From assembly GCF_010092425.1 (NCBI RefSeq), contig NZ_CP048030.1, forward strand, positions 1,437,501 through 1,501,500: 64,000 nucleotides of DNA. Direction: 5' to 3'. The stretch comes from Sinimarinibacterium sp. NLF-5-8. Its GTDB lineage: Bacteria; Pseudomonadota; Gammaproteobacteria; Nevskiales; Nevskiaceae. Of the stretch, positions 34,356-42,466 are shown in pieces; the stretch's first letter is position 1, and the number at the start of each line of letters is the position of its first letter. Below the pieces are notes generated by a model that was not told the DNA's origin, did no database searches, and saw only the letters and a list, made by a program, of their open reading frames with translations. A program made the translations under genes and the position numbers.

Positions 34356-37304
34356 ATGCAAACCGACCTTGCCGCCACCACCGCCGGGCAACACCTGCCG
34401 CATTCGCCGGCCACGCCGCCAGGACATCTGCCCAGCGGCGCCGAACTGGCCGCCACCGCCCCCGGCGCGGTGCGGGTGATTCGTCGCAACGGCAAACTCA
34501 CGGCGTTTGACGCCAGCAAAATCCAGATTGCCATGACCAAGGCATTTCTGGCCGTCGACGGTGCCGCCTCAGCGGCCTCGGCCTCGATGCGGCAAAAAGT
34601 CGAGGCGCTGACCGAGCAAGTGGTGCAGGCACTGCTGCGGCGCTTGAGCGGCGGCGGCACGCTGCACATTGAAGACATTCAGGATCAGGTGGAACTGGCG
34701 CTGATGCGCGGCGGCGAGCACAAGGTCGCGCGCGCTTATGTGCTCTACCGTGAAGAACAAAACCGCAAACGCGCCGCCGAAGCCGCCAGCCAGCCCGCCA
34801 GCCAGGTGCCAACGCTGACCGTGACGCTGGCCGACGGCAGCACCTCGGCGCTGGATCAAGCACGGATGCGCCGCGTCGTTGGTGAAGCCTGCGCGGGGCT
34901 GGAAGCCGTCAATGCCGAAGAAATCGTCACCGCCGCAATGCGTGATTTGTACGACGGCATCCGTGAAAACGAACTGGCCCAGGCGCTGACACTGGCCGCG
35001 CGCGCGCGCATCGAAAAAGAACCGGATTACACCTACGTTTCCGCGCGCCTGCTGCTGGACGCGCTGCGCCATGAGGCCACCACCTTCCTCGGCATGAGCG
35101 ACAACCGCCCGACGTTTGAAGACATGAAAACGCTGTACCCGGCGTATTTTCGGGAATATATCCACAAGGCCGTAGAGCTGGAGCTGCTCGACCCGCGCCT
35201 GGCACTGTACGACCTCGACGCGCTGGGCAAGGCACTGCTGGCCGAGCGCGATGCCAAGTTCGATTACCTGGGTCTGCAAACGCTGTACGACCGCTACTTC
35301 ATTCACAGCAACAAAGTGCGTTTTGAGCTACCACAGGCGTTTTTCATGCGCGTGGCGATGGGGCTGGCGATCAACGAAATCGACCGCGAAGCCAAGAGCG
35401 TCGAGTTCTACCACCTGCTCTCCAGCTTTGACTTCATGAGCAGCACGCCAACGCTGTTCAACTCCGGCACGCTGCGGCCGCAGTTGTCGTCGTGCTACCT
35501 CACCCAGGTGCCGGATGATCTGGACGGCATTTTTGGCGCGCTCAAAGACAACGCACTGCTGTCCAAATACGCTGGCGGCCTCGGCAACGACTGGACGCCA
35601 GTGCGCGGCATGGGCGGTTACATCAAGGGCACCAATGGCCGTTCCAACGGCGTGGTGCCGTTCATGAAAGTCGCCAACGACACCGCCGTGGCCGTCAACC
35701 AGGGCGGCAAGCGCAAGGGCGCGGTCTGCGGTTATCTGGAAACCTGGCACCGCGACATCGAGGAGTTTTTGGAGCTGCGCAAAAACACCGGCGACGATCG
35801 CCGCCGCACCCACGACATGAACACCGCCAACTGGGTGCCCGATCTGTTCATGAAGCGGGTCATGGAAGACGGCCCGTGGACGCTGTTCTCCCCCGACGAC
35901 ACCCCCGATCTGCACGAGCTTTACGGCACCGCGTTTGAAGCGCGCTATGTTGAATACGAGCGCATGGCCGAAGCCGGCCTGATCCAGAACAGTCAGCGCA
36001 TGCCCGCCGTGCAACTGTGGCGCAAGATGCTGTCGATGCTGTTTGAAACCGGCCACCCGTGGATCACCTTCAAAGACCCCTGCAACCTGCGCTCGCCGCA
36101 GCAGCATGTGGGCGTGGTGCACAGCTCCAATCTGTGCACCGAAATCACCCTCAACACCAAGGCCGGGCAAGAAATCGCCGTGTGCAACCTCGGCTCGGTC
36201 AACCTACCCGCGCACGTCAGTGACGATGGCCGGCTGGACACCGAAAAGCTGGAGCGCACCATCAACACCGCGATGCGGATGCTCGATAACGTCATCGAAT
36301 ACAACTATTACTCGGTCGCCACCGCGCGCAACTCCAACCTGCGCCACCGTCCGGTGGGTCTGGGCGTGATGGGCTTCAACGATGCGCTGTACAAACTGCG
36401 GCTGCCGTATGAATCGGACAAGGCGATCAGGTTTGCCGACGTGTCGATGGAAGCCATCAGCTACTTCACCATCAAGGCCAGCACCGATCTGGCCGCCGAA
36501 CGAGGCCGCTATTCCAGCTTTGAAGGCTCGCTGTGGAGCCAGGGCGTGTTGCCGATCGACTCCATCAAGCTGCTCACCGACGCGCGCGGGGGCTACAACA
36601 CCCAGGACACCAGCACCTCCGGCAATTTTGACTGGGACGCCCTGCGTGAACGGGTCAAAACCGTGGGGATGCGCAACTCCAACACCATGGCGATTGCGCC
36701 GACCGCCACCATTGCCAACATCACCGGCGTGTCGCAGTCGATCGAGCCGACTTACCAAAACCTTTACGTCAAATCCAACCTTTCCGGCGAGTTCACCGTG
36801 GTCAATGAATACCTGGTGCGCGACCTGAAAAAACTGGATTTGTGGGACGAGGTGATGGCGCACGATCTCAAATACTTTGACGGCAGCGTGCAAAGCATCG
36901 ACCGCGTGCCGCCAGAGCTCAAAGCCATTTACAAATGCGCTTTTGAAGTCGATCCGAAGCGCCTGGTGGACGCCGCCAGCCGTCGGCAAAAGTGGATTGA
37001 TCAAGCCCAGTCGCTGAACCTGTACATGGCGCAGCCCTCCGGTAAAAAACTGGATGAGCTGTACAAGCACGCCTGGACCTCGGGACTCAAAACCACCTAC
37101 TACCTGCGTTCGGTTGGCGCCACCCACGCCGAAAAAACCACCATCAATGATGGCCGCCTGAATGCCGTGGGCAATGCACCCAGCGCATCCAGCCCTGCGG
37201 TTGCCGCCGCGCCGATCGAGCTGGAGCTGCCAACGCTGGACGCCGGCACCGGCAGTGCCAAGGTCTGCTCGATCCTCGACCCGGACTGTGAAGCCTGCCA
37301 GTAA
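34356..37304 (+). CDS. nrdA: Class I ribonucleoside-diphosphate reductase, alpha subunit
   Basis: A 982-residue catalytic subunit reducing NDPs to dNDPs. Two ATP-cone regulatory domains are present (VRVIRRNGKLTAFDASKIQ near residue 45 and LTVTLADGSTSALDQARM near 160), as in the Pseudomonas type. Active-site blocks are SSCYLT, NLCTEITLN (radical Cys with Asn and Glu), AVCNLGSVN, and the C-terminal tail CSILDPDCEACQ that passes electrons from thioredoxin. ATG at 34356 has GGGGGA upstream. A radical-generating NrdB partner is required, but no nrdB follows; nrdJ does, after a terminator. Confidence 0.94.
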   Translation: MQTDLAATTAGQHLPHSPATPPGHLPSGAELAATAPGAVRVIRRNGKLTAFDASKIQIAMTKAFLAVDGAASAASASMRQKVEALTEQVVQALLRRLSGGGTLHIEDIQDQVELALMRGGEHKVARAYVLYREEQNRKRAAEAASQPASQVPTLTVTLADGSTSALDQARMRRVVGEACAGLEAVNAEEIVTAAMRDLYDGIRENELAQALTLAARARIEKEPDYTYVSARLLLDALRHEATTFLGMSDNRPTFEDMKTLYPAYFREYIHKAVELELLDPRLALYDLDALGKALLAERDAKFDYLGLQTLYDRYFIHSNKVRFELPQAFFMRVAMGLAINEIDREAKSVEFYHLLSSFDFMSSTPTLFNSGTLRPQLSSCYLTQVPDDLDGIFGALKDNALLSKYAGGLGNDWTPVRGMGGYIKGTNGRSNGVVPFMKVANDTAVAVNQGGKRKGAVCGYLETWHRDIEEFLELRKNTGDDRRRTHDMNTANWVPDLFMKRVMEDGPWTLFSPDDTPDLHELYGTAFEARYVEYERMAEAGLIQNSQRMPAVQLWRKMLSMLFETGHPWITFKDPCNLRSPQQHVGVVHSSNLCTEITLNTKAGQEIAVCNLGSVNLPAHVSDDGRLDTEKLERTINTAMRMLDNVIEYNYYSVATARNSNLRHRPVGLGVMGFNDALYKLRLPYESDKAIRFADVSMEAISYFTIKASTDLAAERGRYSSFEGSLWSQGVLPIDSIKLLTDARGGYNTQDTSTSGNFDWDALRERVKTVGMRNSNTMAIAPTATIANITGVSQSIEPTYQNLYVKSNLSGEFTVVNEYLVRDLKKLDLWDEVMAHDLKYFDGSVQSIDRVPPELKAIYKCAFEVDPKRLVDAASRRQKWIDQAQSLNLYMAQPSGKKLDELYKHAWTSGLKTTYYLRSVGATHAEKTTINDGRLNAVGNAPSASSPAVAAAPIELELPTLDAGTGSAKVCSILDPDCEACQ

Positions 37305-37320
37305 ACTGCCGGCTTTCACG

Positions 37321-37353
37321 CCCTGCTCTCAAGCGCGCCCAGAGCAGGGTTTT
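37321..37353 (+). terminator. Terminator between nrdA and nrdJ
   Basis: CCCTGCTCT (37321-37329) pairs with AGAGCAGGG (37341-37349) over an 11-nt loop and is followed by TTTTGCCGTTTTG. It should separate transcription of the two reductase genes. Confidence 0.85.
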
Positions 37354-37402
37354 GCCGTTTTGTGCGCCCGTCAGTTTTTTGAATCAATAGAGTGTTGCTG
37401 CC

Positions 37403-40348
37403 ATGACGACCAATCCGCCGAGCCTGACCCACTTTGATCAAGATGCGTTTTACCGCGAAGTCCTGATTGAAAAATATTGCAAGGACGGCGAAACCACCGA
37501 AGAACAGATCTTTGAGCGGGTCGCGCGCGCGCTGGCCGAAAACGACCGCCGCTATCACCCCGAGAGTGACGCCGATGCGGTGCAACAAAAACAGCAACAG
37601 CACTACCTCAAAACCCTGCGCGCGGGCTTTATTCCCGGTGGCCGCATCGCCTCGGCCTGCGGCACCAGCGTGCAGGCCACCCTGATCAACTGCTTTGTGC
37701 AGCCCGTGGGCGATGCCGTCAGCGAAGACGCCCCCGGCAAGGTCTCCATCTACAAAGCCCTGCTGCAAGCCGCCGAAACCATGCGGCGCGGCGGCGGCGT
37801 TGGCTACGATTTTTCGCGCATTCGCCCCAAGGGCGCGCGCGTCAAAGGCACGCACAGCCGCGCCAGCGGCCCAATTTCTTACATGCGCGTGTTTGATCGC
37901 TCCTGCGAAACCGTGGAATCTGCCGGCGCGCGCCGAGGTGCGCAAATGGGCATTTTGCGCTGCGATCATCCGGACATTGAAGACTTCATCACCGCCAAAG
38001 ACATCTCGCGCTTCAACGCGATGGTCAACGCCATGAACCTGCCGTGGGCGCAGGCCGAGGACATTCGCCGCCGCCTGCGGCCTTTGTCTAATTTCAACGT
38101 CTCGGTGGCCGTCACCGATGCGCTGATGCAAGCCGCTCTCGATGGTCGCGAGTTTGAACTGGTGCACCAGGCCGAGCCGGATGAAGAAGGCAAAGCCAGC
38201 GGCGCCTATCAGCGCGATGACGGCCTTTGGGTTTACCGCAGCGTGGATGCGCGCGCGCTGCTCGACACCATCATCCGCCAGACCTATCACACCGCCGAGC
38301 CGGGCGTGGTGTTCATCGACCGCATCAACGCCGAAAACAATCTGCACTACTGCGAAACCATCGAAGCCACCAACCCCTGCGGCGAACAACCGCTGCCGGA
38401 TTACGGCTGCTGCTGCCTGGGCAGTATCAACCTCGCGCAGTTCGTCATCGACCCCTTCGGCGCGCAGCCGCGCTTTGACTTTGACGCCTTCAAAACCACC
38501 GTGCGCGGTGCCATCCGCATGCTCGACAACGTGCTGGATGTCACCTTCTGGCCGCTGCCAGAGCAATTGCGCGAATCGCAAAACAAACGCCGCATTGGCT
38601 TGGGCTTTACCGGCCTGGGCACCGCCTGCGCGATGATGAAAGTCCAATACGGCGCTGCCGATGGCATTGAACTCACCGAGGCCATCGCCCGCACCATGCG
38701 CGACGAAGCCTACTGGGCCAGCGTTGATCTGGCGCAGGAAAAAGGCGCTTTTCCGCTGTTCGACGCCGAAAAATACCTCGCCTCCGGCATGGCGCAGCGC
38801 CTGCCCGACGATCTGCGCGCGGCGATCCGCGAACACGGCATTCGCAACTCGCATCTGCTGTCCATCGCCCCCACCGGCACCATTTCACTGGCCTTTGGCA
38901 AAAACGTCTCCGGCGGCATCGAACCGGCGTTTGCCTGGACCTACACCCGCAAAAAACGCATGGCCGATGGCAGCCAGCAAAGTTTTGATGTGATGGATTA
39001 CGGCTACCGCCGCTATCTGGAACTGGGCGGCGATGCACAAAACCTGCCGCCGTATTTCGTCAACGCCCAAACCCTGAGCGTGGATGCCCACCTCAAAATG
39101 CAAGCCGCCGTGCAGCCCTACTGCTGCTCGGCCATCAGCAAAACCATCAACATCCCCGAAGACTTCCCGTTTGAAGCCTTCAAACAGGTGTATGTGGATG
39201 CGTGGAAACTCGGTCTCAAAGGCTGCACCACCTACCGCCCCAACGACTCCGTTGGCGCGGTGCTCGAAGTCCAGCCGCAGACCAGCGCCACCAACCCCAG
39301 CACCGAGCTGGATCAAAGCGACCCCAACCGCCGCCTGCGCCTGGAAAAAGTCCCCAGTCCGGCGCTGGCCTCGCTCAAATGGCCCAGCCGTCCTGAGTTC
39401 AGCGAAGGCAATCCGTCGATGACCTATATGGTCGAAGGCGACACCGCCAAGTTCGCCGTCTTTGTTGGCCACCGCGAAAGCAGCAACGAGCCGTTTGAAG
39501 TCTGGGTCAACGGTGCCGAACAACCGCGCGGCCTCGGCGCCACCGCCAAGCTGCTGTCGATGGACATGCGCTCGCAGGATCGCGGCTGGCTGCTGCGCAA
39601 ACTCGATGCGCTGGTCAAAACCCAGGGCGCACCGATCACCTGCACCATGCCCAAAGTTGGCAGCGTCACCATGAGCAGCGCCACCGCAGTCATGGCGCGG
39701 CTGGTCAAAATGCGCTGTGAGCAACTCGGCGCCTTTGCCAATCTTGCCGACACGCCGATGCTCGACGCGCTGATGTCGCAAAAAGAACCCAAAACCGGTC
39801 CGCAAGGCACGCTGTCGTGGACGGTGGACGTGTTCAACCCTGCCACCGGCGACGACTTCATCCTGGTGCTCAAAGAACTCGACCTGCCCGACGGCCAACG
39901 CCGCCCCTACTCCATGTGGCTCTCCGGCGACTACCCGCGCGACTTTGACGGCTTGTGCAAGCTGCTGTCGTTCGACATGCGCGTGATCGACCCCGCCTGG
40001 ATCGGCGCCAAACTCACCAAGCTACTGTCCTTCGCCGAAACCGGCGGTGCCTTCATGGCGCGCGTACCCGGCGCTGCCAAGGCCATGATGTACCCCTCCA
40101 CCATCGCCTACATCGCCGCGCTGATGCTGCATCGCTACCACCAGCTCGGCCTGCTCGACGAACACGGCCAGCCCCTCAAACCGATGGGCGTACTCGAAAC
40201 CCCCGAACCGCTACAGCAAGAACTGGATCTGCTGCCCTCGCACATCATCAAAGGCACGCTATGTCCCGACTGCGCCACCTACGCCGTGGTCAAACGCGAC
40301 GGCTGCAAATCCTGCACCGCCTGCGGCTGGGTTGGGGAGTGTGGCTGA
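37403..40348 (+). CDS. nrdJ: Class II (adenosylcobalamin-dependent) ribonucleotide reductase
   Basis: A 981-residue oxygen-independent reductase using coenzyme B12 to make its thiyl radical, needing no NrdB. No ATP-cone is present. Class II signatures are MRRGGGVGYDFSRIRPKGA, ATNPCGEQPLPDYGCCCLGS and LSIAPTGTISLAFGKNVSGG. Two related C-terminal domains of the TSCPD kind follow (about 670-760 and 800-890). The protein ends with cysteine pairs in TLCPDCATYAV and CKSCTACGWVGECG, likely the redox tail or a zinc ribbon. Only a weak ribosome site precedes ATG. It stands 98 bp after nrdA, with a terminator between. Confidence 0.95.
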   Translation: MTTNPPSLTHFDQDAFYREVLIEKYCKDGETTEEQIFERVARALAENDRRYHPESDADAVQQKQQQHYLKTLRAGFIPGGRIASACGTSVQATLINCFVQPVGDAVSEDAPGKVSIYKALLQAAETMRRGGGVGYDFSRIRPKGARVKGTHSRASGPISYMRVFDRSCETVESAGARRGAQMGILRCDHPDIEDFITAKDISRFNAMVNAMNLPWAQAEDIRRRLRPLSNFNVSVAVTDALMQAALDGREFELVHQAEPDEEGKASGAYQRDDGLWVYRSVDARALLDTIIRQTYHTAEPGVVFIDRINAENNLHYCETIEATNPCGEQPLPDYGCCCLGSINLAQFVIDPFGAQPRFDFDAFKTTVRGAIRMLDNVLDVTFWPLPEQLRESQNKRRIGLGFTGLGTACAMMKVQYGAADGIELTEAIARTMRDEAYWASVDLAQEKGAFPLFDAEKYLASGMAQRLPDDLRAAIREHGIRNSHLLSIAPTGTISLAFGKNVSGGIEPAFAWTYTRKKRMADGSQQSFDVMDYGYRRYLELGGDAQNLPPYFVNAQTLSVDAHLKMQAAVQPYCCSAISKTINIPEDFPFEAFKQVYVDAWKLGLKGCTTYRPNDSVGAVLEVQPQTSATNPSTELDQSDPNRRLRLEKVPSPALASLKWPSRPEFSEGNPSMTYMVEGDTAKFAVFVGHRESSNEPFEVWVNGAEQPRGLGATAKLLSMDMRSQDRGWLLRKLDALVKTQGAPITCTMPKVGSVTMSSATAVMARLVKMRCEQLGAFANLADTPMLDALMSQKEPKTGPQGTLSWTVDVFNPATGDDFILVLKELDLPDGQRRPYSMWLSGDYPRDFDGLCKLLSFDMRVIDPAWIGAKLTKLLSFAETGGAFMARVPGAAKAMMYPSTIAYIAALMLHRYHQLGLLDEHGQPLKPMGVLETPEPLQQELDLLPSHIIKGTLCPDCATYAVVKRDGCKSCTACGWVGECG

Positions 40349-40359
40349 GGGCTTCAAGG

Positions 40360-40384
40360 ATTGCGGCTTTCGCCGCAATGACGG
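40360..40384 (+). repeat. REP-like palindrome, copy 1 of a 19-bp direct repeat
   Basis: ATTGCGGC (40360-40367) pairs with GCCGCAAT (40372-40379) around TTTC, followed by GACGG. The 19-mer GCTTTCGCCGCAATGACGG (40366-40384) recurs at 45010-45028. The form resembles the common REP type whose core is CCCGCGAAAGCGGG. The following TCTTTTT could let it also terminate nrdJ. Confidence 0.7.
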
Positions 40385-40516
40385 TCTTTTTCGGTAAGCG
40401 CGCGCAGTGGCGCGCGCCCCGCAAGCCATCGGCACGCAAGCCATCGACACGAGGGCGCGCCTGTCATCAAACACCGGTTTGCTGCATGACAGCACACCGC
40501 CGCAGGCGGGTCGGAG

Positions 40517-40563
40517 GCGCCTACACGGAACAGCCCCCGTAGGCGCGACTCCCTCGTCGCGAT
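40517..40563 (+). repeat. Second REP-type element
   Basis: GCGCCTAC (40517-40524) pairs with GTAGGCGC (40539-40546). The latter opens a short GTAGGCGCGACT...GTCGCGAT unit with its own stem (CGCGAC 40544-40549, GTCGCG 40556-40561). This looks like the GTAGG-type REP sequences of pseudomonads and xanthomonads. It lies in the gene-free 273 bp after nrdJ. Confidence 0.55.
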
Positions 40564-40621
40564 ATCAGATCACTGTACCCAATACACCACGGCAAACACG
40601 TTTCAGAAACACAACACGCGC

Positions 40622-41497
40622 TCAAGGCAAGGTGATGGAAAACGACACCAGTTCCTCATCATGCCGATACGTCCCCGGCGGTGCACCCTGCATCACCAAG
40701 CGCACCAGCACACCACTGCCCACGGCGAGCCATTTCGTTTCCGTCATCTCACGATCAGAGAGGCTGGAGATGACCGACGTTTCGTCGAAACGACACGTCT
40801 CGAACGTTCCCGCCGGAACCGTCACCGTCTCGCGCCCCACGTAGGTCGTCGTTAGCGCGGTTTCGTATTCACTCGTGACCGGATCCATCGGTGGCCGAGT
40901 CACCCCTTCATCCAATGTCCAACGTCGCCAGTACGTCTGCTCGTAGCTGTCCCCGGCTTGCAGATCGAAGCGACGTTCCACGGGCGGCTCGTAATGGGCG
41001 GTTGCAGGAATGCTGGACTGCACGTACCCCAGTTCAAAAAACGTGTCGCCCGCTGATAACAGACGAAGATAATCACGCCGAACGATATTCCCCGATGCTC
41101 TTGTCTCTGTGGCATTAACCTCTATCGCAGGCTCACCCCTGAACTCCGCGTCTGCATCAATGACGACCTGCACATCCTTGACCGATTCCACATCGCCGTT
41201 CTCATCCAGCACGCGGGTTGAAGTTTCGATGTACGCGCCATCCTGATACGCATCTGCGCTGAAGCACGCACGGGCTGAAACGTCTGGCGTAGGTGCAGGA
41301 ACGGGCGTAGCTGTCGGCGCAGGGCTTGGATTGGCAGTCGGAGCCGAACTGGCTGTAGCTGTCGGCATCGCGGTTCCGTCAGGTGTTGGCGTGGGGCCTG
41401 CCCCGCCACCATCACACGCCGCCAACACGCTCCCCAGCATCAACGCGCACGCATATCGGGAAATAAACTGTATTTGATGGTAAACAAGGCGGGACAT
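40622..41497 (-). CDS. Hypothetical lipoprotein, paralogue A
   Basis: A 291-residue predicted lipoprotein. Signal peptide with lipobox LAAC at about residue 28 is followed by a Thr/Pro/Ala-rich linker of roughly 45 residues with repeated PTATASSAP and SPAPTATPV units. A globular domain starts at DVSARACFSADAYQDGAYIE. The C-terminal part, YVGRETVTVPAGTFETCRF, is seen in other uncharacterised bacterial secreted proteins, and two cysteines may form a disulfide. I recognise no function. It is a tandem duplicate of the next gene, with the same length and ribosome site (ACAGGAG). Confidence 0.8.
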   Translation of the reverse strand: MSRLVYHQIQFISRYACALMLGSVLAACDGGGAGPTPTPDGTAMPTATASSAPTANPSPAPTATPVPAPTPDVSARACFSADAYQDGAYIETSTRVLDENGDVESVKDVQVVIDADAEFRGEPAIEVNATETRASGNIVRRDYLRLLSAGDTFFELGYVQSSIPATAHYEPPVERRFDLQAGDSYEQTYWRRWTLDEGVTRPPMDPVTSEYETALTTTYVGRETVTVPAGTFETCRFDETSVISSLSDREMTETKWLAVGSGVLVRLVMQGAPPGTYRHDEELVSFSITLP

Positions 41498-41558
41498 TTT
41501 TGCTCCTGTTCTCGTAAACGTCGGGCGCTCTTTGGCGACACGTTAAGCCAATGCACAC

Positions 41559-42434
41559 TCAAGGCAACGTGATGGAAAACGACACCAATTCCTGATCGCG
41601 TCGGTACGTTCCCGGTGGAGTAGCCTGCATCACTGAACGCACCAAAGCACCGCTACCCACAGCGATCCATTTTATGCTCGTCTCCCCACCGTAAGGCGTC
41701 ACACGCAGTTCCTCAAAACGGCAGGTTTCAAACGTCCCAGCCGGAACTGTCACCTTCTCTCGTCCCACATAGGTGATCGTCAGTGTTTCTTCGTGATCCG
41801 TCATGCCAGGGGGCAGGATGGGCACCGTCCCGTTCCAAACCCAACGCTGCCAATACGTCTGTTCGTAACTATCCCCAACTTGCAAATCGAACCGGCGTAC
41901 TACAGGAGGCGCGTAGTACGCTGTTTCGTATCCCGCACTCCTGACGTGACCCAATTCAAAAATGGCATCATCCGGCACAGATAGCTCCGCATAACGCCGG
42001 ATCGTATAGACCGATCCACTGGTTTCTATGGTATCGGCCTCTATCGCAGGCTCACCCCTGAACTCCGCGTCTGCGTCGATGACAATCTGCACATCCTTCA
42101 CCGATTCAACATCACCGTTCTCACCCAGCACGCGGGTTGATGTTTCGATATACGCACCATCCTGATACGCATCAGGATTGAGGCATGCACGGGCAGAAAC
42201 GTCCGGTGTAGGTGTGGGGACGGGCGTTGCAGTTACTGCCGGCGCAGGGCTTGGACTGGCCGTCGGAACCGAACTGGCCGTAGCCGTCGGCATCGCGGTT
42301 ACGTCAGGTGTTGGCGTGGGCTGAGGCGAATCGCCTGCCCCACCGCCATCACACCCTGCGATCCCAAGACTCAGCATAAAGCAGAACGCGTACCCGAAGA
42401 TGAACCGCGTTTCATGACCAACAAAACGGGACAT
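41559..42434 (-). CDS. Hypothetical lipoprotein, paralogue B
   Basis: A 291-residue lipoprotein paralogous to its downstream neighbour. Lipobox (IAGC), Thr/Pro linker and globular domain are in the same order. Conserved blocks include DAYQDGAYIETSTRVL, VIDADAEFRGEPAIE, RFDLQ.GDSYEQTYW, VTVPAGTFETCRFEE and ELVSFSITLP at the end. Divergence is concentrated in the middle of the domain and in the linker. The upstream 30 bp with the ribosome site is also duplicated. The subtilisin-like protease gene ends 32 bp upstream, so the three genes probably share a transcript. Function unknown. Confidence 0.8.
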   Translation of the reverse strand: MSRFVGHETRFIFGYAFCFMLSLGIAGCDGGGAGDSPQPTPTPDVTAMPTATASSVPTASPSPAPAVTATPVPTPTPDVSARACLNPDAYQDGAYIETSTRVLGENGDVESVKDVQIVIDADAEFRGEPAIEADTIETSGSVYTIRRYAELSVPDDAIFELGHVRSAGYETAYYAPPVVRRFDLQVGDSYEQTYWQRWVWNGTVPILPPGMTDHEETLTITYVGREKVTVPAGTFETCRFEELRVTPYGGETSIKWIAVGSGALVRSVMQATPPGTYRRDQELVSFSITLP

Positions 42435-42466
42435 TTTTCTGCTCCTGTTCTCGTAGACGTAACGAT

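Noticed and set aside
37360-37402. NrdR box upstream of nrdJ
   Set aside because: The best candidate around AATCAATAGAGTGTT matches only about 9 of 13 core positions and has no partner at 31-32 bp.
37316-38854. A 512-codon open frame antisense to nrdJ
   Set aside because: It mirrors the third-position GC bias of nrdJ, has no recognisable domain and no ribosome site. Similar long antisense frames occur opposite nrdA, the MMPL gene, rluD, sucC and others.
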